Made by a program: the position numbers and the translations under genes
DNA from: an uncultured Cocleimonas sp.
Lineage (GTDB): Bacteria > Pseudomonadota > Gammaproteobacteria > Thiotrichales > Thiotrichaceae
Assembly (NCBI GenBank): GCA_937974135.1
Contig: CALJIH010000179.1
Coordinates: forward strand, 1 to 6,617
Length of the DNA: 6,617 bases
Direction of reading: 5' to 3'
Shown: positions 1-5,850 of the stretch, piece after piece
Numbering within the stretch: the stretch's first letter is position 1
How the letters are laid out: the number at the start of each line of letters is the position of its first letter
Notes under the pieces: generated by a model
What the model saw: the letters and a program-made list of their open reading frames with translations, nothing else
Told to the model about the DNA's origin: nothing
The model's database searches: none

Positions 1-2
1 AA

Positions 3-24
3 AAAAGACACCCCCCACCTTTTA
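3..24 (+). repeat. Solo arm of an intergenic repeat (copy 1)
   Basis: This 22-base sequence has AAAAG at the left, a C-rich core (GACACCCCCCACC) and TTTTA at the right. It is identical to the left arm of the perfect hairpin at 804-825 and close to a third copy at 5610-5630, all in the same orientation. No full-length right arm follows it before the SDR gene, so it is a half-site or the remnant of a hairpin. What lies upstream is outside the window. Function is unknown; a REP-like or small palindromic element is the likeliest class. Confidence 0.75.
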
Positions 25-25
25 G

Positions 26-42
26 TCAGTTTTAACAACTGA
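26..42. repeat. Small inverted repeat in the SDR leader
   Basis: TCAGTT (26-31) and AACTGA (37-42) form a 6-bp inverted repeat around a 5-base spacer. It lies about 50 bases before the SDR start, where an operator could sit. No matching second copy is seen in the window, and a repeat this short can occur by chance, so a regulatory role is only a guess. Confidence 0.2.
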
Positions 43-53
43 ACTAATAATAC

Positions 54-61
54 GGAGGTGA
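54..61 (+). promoter_or_regulatory. Orphan strong Shine-Dalgarno-like sequence
   Basis: GGAGGTGA, within a longer stretch (51-63) that nearly matches the complement of the 16S rRNA 3' end, is a near-ideal ribosome binding sequence. No ATG, GTG or TTG follows within normal spacing; the next start codon is ATG 91, which has its own site AAGAGG at 79-84 with a 6-base spacer. It may be a standby ribosome site, the remnant of a lost leader reading frame, or chance. Confidence 0.3.
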
Positions 62-90
62 TTTAGAAACAGTAGAACAAGAGGTTTTTT

Positions 91-789
91 ATGTCTAAAG
101 TAGCAATTATTACCGCGGGTGGCAGTGGTTTAGGCGCTGGTGCTGCCAAACAATTACATGCAGATGGATATCACATAGCGATATTATCGTCATCGGGTAA
201 AGGCGAAGCCTTAGCTAAAGAGATGGGTGGTGTTGGCGTTACAGGCTCAAACCAATCGGTTGCAGACTTGCAAAAACTCGTCGATATGACCATTGAAAAA
301 TGGGGCAGAGTTGATGTACTAGTCAACAGCGCAGGCCACGGACCAAAAGGTCCGATTATGGATATAACCGATGATGACTGGCATTTAGGTATGGATTTCT
401 ACTTTCTAAATGTTGTTCGTCCTACGCGTTTGGTAACACCCTTTATGCAACAACAAGGCGGTGGCTCAATCATCAATATTTCGACCTTTGCCACCTTTGA
501 ACCAGACCCATTATTCCCAACTTCGGGTGTTTTTCGTTCTGCATTAGCCGCCTACACCAAGTTATACACTGACAAATTCGCAGCAGAAAATATACGTATG
601 AACAATATCTTACCGGGCTTTATTGATAGCTTGCCTGAAACACAAGATCGCGTTGATCGAATCCCCATGGGGCGTTACGGTAAAACGCAAGAAGTATCTT
701 CTTTAGTTAGCTATTTAGCTTCAGAAGGTGGGGCTTATATCACAGGGCAGAATATTCGTATTGATGGTGGTTTAACGCGATCAGTTTAA
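91..789 (+). CDS. SDR family oxidoreductase-like protein, atypical active site
   Basis: A 232-residue protein of the classical short-chain dehydrogenase/reductase family, a cytosolic NAD(P)-binding Rossmann fold of normal length. Visible motifs are the glycine-rich nucleotide-binding loop TAGGSGLG (8-15), NSAG (79-82), Asn107 at the usual active-site Asn position, Ser131 at the usual catalytic Ser, NNILPG (171-176) and the C-terminal ITGQNIRIDGG (217-227). The canonical YxxxK is absent: aligning RSALAAYTK (149-157) with the usual KAAL stretch puts Ser145 and Arg149 where Tyr and Lys belong. It may therefore use different chemistry, act on a self-activated substrate, or be a binding protein. 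The start is supported by AAGAGG (79-84), 6 bases upstream. It lies just before a probable hydroxyproline-catabolic operon but is separated from it by a hairpin. Family membership is firm; substrate and activity are unknown. Confidence 0.9.
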   Translation: MSKVAIITAGGSGLGAGAAKQLHADGYHIAILSSSGKGEALAKEMGGVGVTGSNQSVADLQKLVDMTIEKWGRVDVLVNSAGHGPKGPIMDITDDDWHLGMDFYFLNVVRPTRLVTPFMQQQGGGSIINISTFATFEPDPLFPTSGVFRSALAAYTKLYTDKFAAENIRMNNILPGFIDSLPETQDRVDRIPMGRYGKTQEVSSLVSYLASEGGAYITGQNIRIDGGLTRSV

Positions 790-803
790 TTTAAGAATAC
801 TAG

Positions 804-855
804 AAAAGACACCCCCCACCTTTTACAACATCATAAAAGGTGGGGGGTGTCTTTT
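804..855 (+). repeat. Perfect 22-bp hairpin repeat, possible terminator (copy 2)
   Basis: The left arm (804-825) and right arm (834-855) are exact reverse complements over 22 bases around an 8-base loop, CAACATCA. The left arm is identical to the solo copy at 3-24. In RNA the structure has an A-tract, a GC-rich stem core and a final TTTT, so it resembles a bidirectional intrinsic terminator for the SDR gene ending at 789, although the T-tract is short. It lies only 12 bases before the ribosome binding site of the next gene, so it could instead act as an mRNA-stabilising or attenuating element inside one transcript. The extra dispersed copies argue for a REP-like repeat rather than a dedicated terminator. 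Confidence 0.85.
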
Positions 856-881
856 AAACATAAACAATTAGGAGTTACACA

Positions 882-1760
882 ATGAAATTACAAGGCGTTA
901 TGCCAGCGTTGGTCACACCCTTTGATAAGAACGATAATATCGATTTTAATGCCTTTGAGAAGCACATGATCAGCTTGCGTGAAGCGGGTGTTACGGGCTG
1001 GGTACCAAACGGTTCAACCGGTGAGTATTTTTCACAATCAACTGAGGAGCGCCGTCAAGTTCTGGAGTTTGTTAAAGATTTCGCAAACGATGATGAAATC
1101 TTAATTGCGGGCACCAACGCTCCTGCAACACGTGAAGTTATCGAGCAAACAGCAATGGCTAAAGAGATTGGTTATGACAATGTATTGTTAGCAACGCCCT
1201 TCTACACTCGCCCTACTGATGAAGAGCTACTTAACCACTACAACACAGTATTAGATGCAGTGGATATAAACCTAGTGCTGTATAACTATCCACCAAAAGA
1301 TGGGATCGAAATATCATTCGACATTATGGATGCACTAGCTGATCACCCACGCGTTATCGGCATCAAAGAAAGCTCAGGCGTATTACAACGCGCAGTAGAT
1401 ATTCACAGTAGATACCAAGGTCGTATCGATCTTGTCAGTGGTTCTGATGATATCGCGCTAGACTTTATGTTCTGGGGTGCAAACAGCTGGATCTGTGGTC
1501 CATCAAACTGTATGGCTAAAGCTTGTTGTGATTTAGATCGTACTTTCCGCTCTGGTGATCTAGATAAAGCACGTAAGCAAATGGCGACGCTATATAAAGC
1601 CATGAATATTCTAGAAAGCGGTAAATTCGTACAAAAGATTAAGTACGGCTGTGAATTACAAGGTGCACCAGTCGGAGAATGTCGCGCGCCATTAGGGCCA
1701 TTAACAGATGACGAAAAAGCTGAATTCAGAACCGCCATGGAGCCCATTCTTAACTGGTAA
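882..1760 (+). CDS. DapA/NAL-family lyase, probable pyrroline-4-hydroxy-2-carboxylate deaminase
   Basis: A 292-residue (beta/alpha)8-barrel protein of the dihydrodipicolinate synthase/N-acetylneuraminate lyase family, of full normal length. The Schiff-base lysine is Lys162 in GIKESSG (160-166). The catalytic tyrosine is Tyr134 in LYNYP (133-137). The substrate-carboxylate loop is NGSTGEYFS (43-51). The position of the DapA-specific arginine (Arg138 in the E. coli enzyme) appears to be Lys139, which argues against lysine biosynthesis. Next to an aldehyde dehydrogenase, a proline racemase homologue and a D-amino acid oxidase-like enzyme, the best fit is deamination/dehydration of pyrroline-4-hydroxy-2-carboxylate to 2-oxoglutarate semialdehyde. 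A sugar-acid dehydratase or another aldolase of the family is the alternative. A good ribosome site, TTAGGAG (868-874), lies 7 bases before ATG. It is the first of four closely spaced genes. The family is certain; the substrate is inferred. Confidence 0.93.
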   Translation: MKLQGVMPALVTPFDKNDNIDFNAFEKHMISLREAGVTGWVPNGSTGEYFSQSTEERRQVLEFVKDFANDDEILIAGTNAPATREVIEQTAMAKEIGYDNVLLATPFYTRPTDEELLNHYNTVLDAVDINLVLYNYPPKDGIEISFDIMDALADHPRVIGIKESSGVLQRAVDIHSRYQGRIDLVSGSDDIALDFMFWGANSWICGPSNCMAKACCDLDRTFRSGDLDKARKQMATLYKAMNILESGKFVQKIKYGCELQGAPVGECRAPLGPLTDDEKAEFRTAMEPILNW

Positions 1761-1791
1761 GATATTGATTAAGCATAAGAGTAATTTGATC

Positions 1792-3267
1792 ATGCAAGAT
1801 AAACTATTTATAAATGGCGAATGGATTGCATCAGCATCAGGCAAAATGTTTGATGTTATTGATCCGTCTAGCGAAGAAGTCGTTCATCAAGTCTCGGCTG
1901 GTAATGCAACGGATGTTGACCTGGCAGTTACAGCCGCACGCGAAGCTTTCGATAATGGCCCATGGCCTAAACTCAGTGGTGCAGAACGCGCTGGTTATCT
2001 GCGCGCAATCGCTACAGAAATCAATGAGCGTTTAGATGAACTTTCAAAAATGGAAGTGCTCGATAACGGCAAACCATACCCCGAAGCCAAATGGGATATC
2101 GAAGACACGGCGGGTTGTTTTGAATTTTATGCGGATATGGCAGAAGAATTAGACGCCAATAACAACGAAAATATCACGCTTTCTATGGAGGAATTCACAT
2201 CCAAAGCGGTTAAAGAACCAATAGGTGTTGCAGGAGCTATCGTTCCTTGGAACTTCCCAATGCTGATGGCAGCATGGAAAGTTGCCCCTGCGCTTGCGGC
2301 GGGTTGTACAGTTGTGCTGAAGCCGTCAGAGATGACCTCACTGACCGCTTTAGAATTTGGCTCAATCGCACAAAAAATAGGCTTACCTGCGGGAGTGTTA
2401 AATATTGTTACTGGTTTTGGTGTCGATGCCGGTGCACCGATCACTGCACATCCTGGGGTCGATAAAATTGGCTTTACGGGGTCAGTACCTACAGGCTCAG
2501 CAGTGATGACCGCAGCCGCACGTGATATTAAAAACGTGAGCTTAGAGCTTGGTGGTAAATCACCGATGATTGTGTTTAAAGACACCGATATTGAAAAAGC
2601 AGTCGAGTGGATTCTATTTGGTATTTTCTGGAATCAAGGTGAGGTATGTTCGGCAACTTCACGCGTATTGGTCGAAGAAGAGCTCTACGAACCTTTAATG
2701 GAACGCCTCATTGAAGAAACCAAAAAGATCAAGATCGGTCACGGCATGGAAGAAGACGTTTTACTCGGCGCGATTGTATCAAAGCAGCAATACGAAAAAG
2801 TTTTAGAGGCTATCGAACGCGGTAAAGCCGATGGCGCAACCGTAGCTTGTGGTGGCGGACGCCCTGCTGGCATCGATAAAGGTTATTACATCGAGCCAAC
2901 TATTTTTACAGATATGGAAGAAGACAGTTGGATTTGGCAAGAAGAAATCTTCGGCCCTGTGGTATGTGTAAAAACATTCAAAACCGAAGAAGATGCGATC
3001 CGTATGGCCAATTACAGTCGCTTTGGTTTAGCTGCAGCAATCATGTCTGAAGATGAAGCACGTGGCGAGCGCGTGGCAAAAGCCATGCAAGCTGGCATCA
3101 TTTGGATTAACTGTTCACAACCTACATTCACCGAAGCACCCTGGGGTGGTTACAAACAGTCTGGTATTGGCCGTGAGCTTGGAAAATGGGGTTTTGAAAA
3201 TTACCTACACACCAAACAAATCACGCGTTACGTGAGCGATGATCCTTGGGCTTGGTATATCAAGTAA
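1792..3267 (+). CDS. NAD(P)+-dependent aldehyde dehydrogenase, probable 2-oxoglutarate-semialdehyde dehydrogenase
   Basis: A 491-residue cytosolic enzyme of the aldehyde dehydrogenase superfamily with all key residues: Asn154 in PWNFP, Lys177 in KPSE, FTGS (228-231), the general base Glu252 in LELGG, the nucleophile Cys286 in GEVCSA, Glu385 in EEIFGPV, and the GGYKQSGIGRE segment near 452-462. The C-terminus (GKWGFENYL...DDPWAWYIK) resembles betaine/aminoaldehyde dehydrogenases. In this operon it most plausibly oxidises 2-oxoglutarate semialdehyde to 2-oxoglutarate, the last step of hydroxyproline degradation; a betaine- or aminoaldehyde-type activity is the alternative. The start at ATG 1792 gives the usual MQDKLFINGEW N-terminus. 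An in-frame ATG at 1708 would add 28 unrelated residues and overlap the previous gene. AAGAG (1777-1781) is a modest ribosome site. The intergenic gap is 31 bases. Confidence 0.94.
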   Translation: MQDKLFINGEWIASASGKMFDVIDPSSEEVVHQVSAGNATDVDLAVTAAREAFDNGPWPKLSGAERAGYLRAIATEINERLDELSKMEVLDNGKPYPEAKWDIEDTAGCFEFYADMAEELDANNNENITLSMEEFTSKAVKEPIGVAGAIVPWNFPMLMAAWKVAPALAAGCTVVLKPSEMTSLTALEFGSIAQKIGLPAGVLNIVTGFGVDAGAPITAHPGVDKIGFTGSVPTGSAVMTAAARDIKNVSLELGGKSPMIVFKDTDIEKAVEWILFGIFWNQGEVCSATSRVLVEEELYEPLMERLIEETKKIKIGHGMEEDVLLGAIVSKQQYEKVLEAIERGKADGATVACGGGRPAGIDKGYYIEPTIFTDMEEDSWIWQEEIFGPVVCVKTFKTEEDAIRMANYSRFGLAAAIMSEDEARGERVAKAMQAGIIWINCSQPTFTEAPWGGYKQSGIGRELGKWGFENYLHTKQITRYVSDDPWAWYIK

Positions 3268-3304
3268 TTTACCAAAGTAGAATCGACAGAAGTAGAGGTT
3301 ATTG

Positions 3305-4345
3305 ATGCGCTGGAAGAAAACACTACAACTGATTGAAGTACATGCTGAAGGTGAAGTTGGTAAGGTACTTACATCAGGCTTTCCAAATATTCCTGGCAAC
3401 TCTGTCGCTGAAAAGCTGGCGTGGATGAATGATGAAAAAGAAGGCAATAGCATTCGTAAATTACTGACACTTGAACCCCGTGGCGCATTGGCGGGCTCTG
3501 TAAATGTGTTATTACCACCAAGTCATCCAGACGCAGATGCTGGTTTCTTTGTGATGCAAGCGGATCAAACACATGCCATGTCAGGTTCCAACTCAATGTG
3601 TTTAGTCACTGCCCTGCTTGAGACTGGCGTGGTAGAAATGAAAGAACCCGAGACCGAAGTTGTTTTAGATACGGCGGCAGGTTTAGTCAAAGCAAAAGCC
3701 ACTTGCAAAGATGGAAAATGCGAACGTGTTGCTTTAGAAATGACTCCCGCTTATGTAGAAGTTTTGGATGCTGAAATTGACACTGAGGAATGGGGAACGG
3801 TTAAATATGATGTAGGTTTTGGTGGTATTTTTTACGCGATAATTGATGCTGATCAAGTCAATTTAAGCATAGAGCCAAGATACGCAAGAGAACTTGCAGA
3901 TGCCGGCGCAAAATTGGTTAGCTTATTGCGTGAAGCTTATCCCGTACAGCACCCAGAAATACCTGCAATTAAAGACATTGCCTACGTCATGTTCAGAAGT
4001 ATGGATGACGACGGTGCAGTGCGAACCTGTACCACATTATGGCCAGGTCGTGTGGATCGTTCACCTTGCGGCACTGGAAGTAATGTCAACCTTGCAACCA
4101 TGCACGCACGCAATTTAGTCAAACCGGGTGATCAATTAGTTTCTCGTTCGATTACTGGTGGAGAATTTAAGGTTAGCTTACTAAAAGAGACTGAAGTCGC
4201 TGGTAAACAAGCGATATCTGCTGAAATTTCGGGAAGAGCTTGGATATACGGCATACAACAAATTGGTTTGGATCCTAGTGATCCATTTCCTGAAGGGTTT
4301 GTCCTTACAGATACTTGGGGACCGTTAGCTGGCGAGATAAAATAA
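3305..4345 (+). CDS. Proline racemase superfamily enzyme, probable 4-hydroxyproline 2-epimerase (Ser/Cys type)
   Basis: A 346-residue, cofactor-independent enzyme of the proline racemase superfamily, of normal length. The second catalytic motif DRSPCGTGSN is intact (251-260, Cys255). At the first catalytic site, where family members often have MCGHN, it has MSGSN (92-96), so Ser93 replaces Cys. Ser/Cys pairs are a recognised variant of this superfamily and, from memory, have been linked to 4-hydroxyproline epimerase activity; the trans-3-hydroxyproline dehydratases carry Cys/Thr instead. In this operon it would convert trans-4-hydroxy-L-proline to cis-4-hydroxy-D-proline for the FAD enzyme downstream. 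ATG 3305 is preferred over the adjacent TTG 3302 because AGAGG (3294-3298) then has a 6-base spacer. The gap to the previous gene is 37 bases and to the next only 4. A dehydratase or plain racemase cannot be excluded. Confidence 0.92.
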   Translation: MRWKKTLQLIEVHAEGEVGKVLTSGFPNIPGNSVAEKLAWMNDEKEGNSIRKLLTLEPRGALAGSVNVLLPPSHPDADAGFFVMQADQTHAMSGSNSMCLVTALLETGVVEMKEPETEVVLDTAAGLVKAKATCKDGKCERVALEMTPAYVEVLDAEIDTEEWGTVKYDVGFGGIFYAIIDADQVNLSIEPRYARELADAGAKLVSLLREAYPVQHPEIPAIKDIAYVMFRSMDDDGAVRTCTTLWPGRVDRSPCGTGSNVNLATMHARNLVKPGDQLVSRSITGGEFKVSLLKETEVAGKQAISAEISGRAWIYGIQQIGLDPSDPFPEGFVLTDTWGPLAGEIK

Positions 4346-4349
4346 ACTC

Positions 4350-5600
4350 ATGAAAAAAGTAATCGTTATTGGTGGAGGTATTATTGGCGTTAGCATCGCA
4401 GAAAAACTAAAACACGAAGGATTAGACGTCACCTTAATTGAAAAGAAAAAAATAGCAGCAGGCGCAAGTTTTGGTAATGCAGCAGGATTTGCATTTTCAG
4501 AAATCATGCCATTAGCCTCGCCAGGCACTATTAAAAAATCTATCGCATGGTTTCTTGATCCAGAGGGTCCTTTTGCGGTTGTACCAAAAGACTTACCAAA
4601 AACATTCGGCTGGTTGATTCGTTTTGCTCTATCCGCGCGTAATTCCTTATATAAAAACAGCACTGTGACTTTATCCAATATGATGAAGTACGAGAAACAA
4701 ACATTACAGGCGTTTCACAAACGAACTGGTCTTGATTCGATGGTAACGGATAAAGGCGCATTGTACTTGTACGAAAAAGAGTCTCAATTTACAGCCGATG
4801 TGAAAAATTGGGAATTTCGAAAGCAGCATGGCATAGCTTATGAAACCTTTAAAGGCGATGCATTGCATGAGTTTCAAGCTGATTTATCAGAAAATGTGAT
4901 TGCTGGTATTTTTGTACCTAGCTACCCAATGGTCAGCAACCCCAATGATTATTGCCACGCAATCCATGAGCTTAATCAAAAAAATGGGGTAGAAATACTT
5001 TATGAAGCAGTTGCCTCAGTCAACAAGGGCGAAAAGCCCACTGTTACACTAGAAAATGGTCAGGAATTGAATGCGGACAAAATAATCATCGCGAGCGGTC
5101 CGTGGTCGGCAACATTGACTAAAAAACTGGGGGATAAAGTGTCTCTTGTTGGAGAACGTGGTTATAACACCACTTTGCCCAAATCGGCCCTACCCAATCT
5201 TCAACGAACCCTCTTTTTCCCAGCCCATGGTTTTGTCATGACACCACTGAAAGATGGCATACGAGTTGGCGGCGCATCTGAAATTGCATCACTGACCAGA
5301 GCATCGAATTTTAAACGATCCAAGAATATGCTGAATAAAGCATTGCGCTTTATTCCTAGCTTACAAACAAATGATGGTAAAGAGTGGATGGGGATGCGCC
5401 CCACGATGCCTGATACATTACCAGTAATTAGTAAATCAACACAGTCAGATGATATCATTTACGCTTTTGGCCACGGTCATTTAGGACTGACATTAGCATC
5501 AAGTACCGCGCAATTAGTGTCCGATCTAGTGCATGATAAAGAGCCACAGATAGATATTAAAGCACTACGAGTGGATCGTTTTGGCTTGTTTAATCATTAA
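4350..5600 (+). CDS. DadA-like FAD-dependent amino acid oxidoreductase, probable cis-4-hydroxy-D-proline oxidase
   Basis: A 416-residue protein of the DAO/DadA family. The N-terminal FAD-binding Rossmann motif is GGGIIG (8-13), with the ribose-binding acid Glu31 at the end of the second strand. The family motif GASFGNAAG follows (38-46). Further on are GERGYN (268-273), MGMRPTMPD (347-355) and the C-terminal FAD-contact segment GHGHLGLT (374-381). Length is normal for the D-amino acid dehydrogenase group, which passes electrons to the membrane respiratory chain. Its start lies 4 bases after the stop of the epimerase gene, with no clear ribosome site of its own, so translational coupling is likely. 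Neighbours suggest it oxidises cis-4-hydroxy-D-proline to pyrroline-4-hydroxy-2-carboxylate; a broader D-amino acid or D-proline substrate is possible. Family assignment is firm; substrate is inferred from context. Confidence 0.93.
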   Translation: MKKVIVIGGGIIGVSIAEKLKHEGLDVTLIEKKKIAAGASFGNAAGFAFSEIMPLASPGTIKKSIAWFLDPEGPFAVVPKDLPKTFGWLIRFALSARNSLYKNSTVTLSNMMKYEKQTLQAFHKRTGLDSMVTDKGALYLYEKESQFTADVKNWEFRKQHGIAYETFKGDALHEFQADLSENVIAGIFVPSYPMVSNPNDYCHAIHELNQKNGVEILYEAVASVNKGEKPTVTLENGQELNADKIIIASGPWSATLTKKLGDKVSLVGERGYNTTLPKSALPNLQRTLFFPAHGFVMTPLKDGIRVGGASEIASLTRASNFKRSKNMLNKALRFIPSLQTNDGKEWMGMRPTMPDTLPVISKSTQSDDIIYAFGHGHLGLTLASSTAQLVSDLVHDKEPQIDIKALRVDRFGLFNH

Positions 5601-5609
5601 TCTAGTTAA

Positions 5610-5630
5610 AAAAGACACCACCCACTTTTA
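5610..5630 (+). repeat. Diverged solo repeat arm (copy 3)
   Basis: This 21-base sequence shares the opening AAAAGACACC and the ending TTTTA with the copies at 3-24 and 804-825, with one C-to-A change in the core and one C missing. The orientation is the same. It lies 9 bases after the stop of the FAD oxidoreductase and 10 bases before the next start codon. A 7-bp AT-rich stem, GTTAAAA (5605-5611) with TTTTAAC (5626-5632), can form around it, but it is too weak to call a terminator. Confidence 0.65.
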
Positions 5631-5640
5631 ACGGCTTTCT

Positions 5641-5850
5641 ATGCAACGCAAAATAACAGGTTTCCATGTAGACGAATTCAACGATTGGGTAGCCGAGTTG
5701 GAATGCCATCACGGCCAACACGTGCGACATAATCCACCGTTTGTGAATCGTCCTTGGGTTACAACTACTGAGGGTCGAGAGAGTAAATTAGGTGAAACTT
5801 TAAACTGTAAAAAGTGCGATGAAAATACGGCACCAGATATTTGGGATTAG
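5641..5850 (+). CDS. Small DUF3565-type protein, function unknown
   Basis: A 69-residue soluble protein resembling the DUF3565 family: it starts with ITGFHVDEFNDWVAELEC, continues with HGQHVRHNPPFVNRPWV, and ends with a C56-x-x-C59 pair in LNCKKCDE. Cys22, several histidines (23, 24, 27, 30) and the C-terminal CxxC suggest a metal-binding site, but this is inference. No signal peptide or membrane segment is seen. ATG 5641 gives the N-terminus typical of the family as I remember it, yet no Shine-Dalgarno sequence precedes it; the repeat arm at 5610-5630 occupies the upstream region. It follows the catabolic operon by 40 bases but has no obvious functional link to it. Its TAG stop overlaps the stop of the convergent deacetylase gene. 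The call rests on motif resemblance and on the length fitting the family. Confidence 0.8.
   Translation: MQRKITGFHVDEFNDWVAELECHHGQHVRHNPPFVNRPWVTTTEGRESKLGETLNCKKCDENTAPDIWD

Noticed and set aside
30..55. Sigma70 promoter for the SDR gene (TTAACA near 32, TAATAA near 45)
   Set aside because: The spacing between the candidate -35 and -10 boxes is far too short and no good -10 box sits at about 17 bases, so I do not call a promoter.
3..855. CRISPR array from the repeated 22-base motif
   Set aside because: Copies are about 800 and 4800 bases apart, one is a palindromic pair, there are no regular spacers, and genes lie between them.
1403..1747. Minus-strand open frame of 114 codons inside the lyase gene
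   Set aside because: It is antisense to a gene with clear catalytic motifs and has no recognisable domain. The antisense frames at 2127-2585, 3205-3453, 4325-4678 and 5201-5458 were rejected for the same reason.
1708..1791. Longer start for the aldehyde dehydrogenase at ATG 1708
   Set aside because: It adds 28 residues that do not look like an ALDH N-terminus and overlaps the lyase gene by 53 bases. ATG 1792 gives the typical MQDKLFINGEW start.
3302..3304. TTG start for the racemase-like gene
   Set aside because: ATG 3305 follows immediately and has better spacing from AGAGG.
5605..5632. Intrinsic terminator after the catabolic operon
   Set aside because: The only stem is 7 AT-rich base pairs with a 14-base loop and no T-tract, so termination here is not supported.
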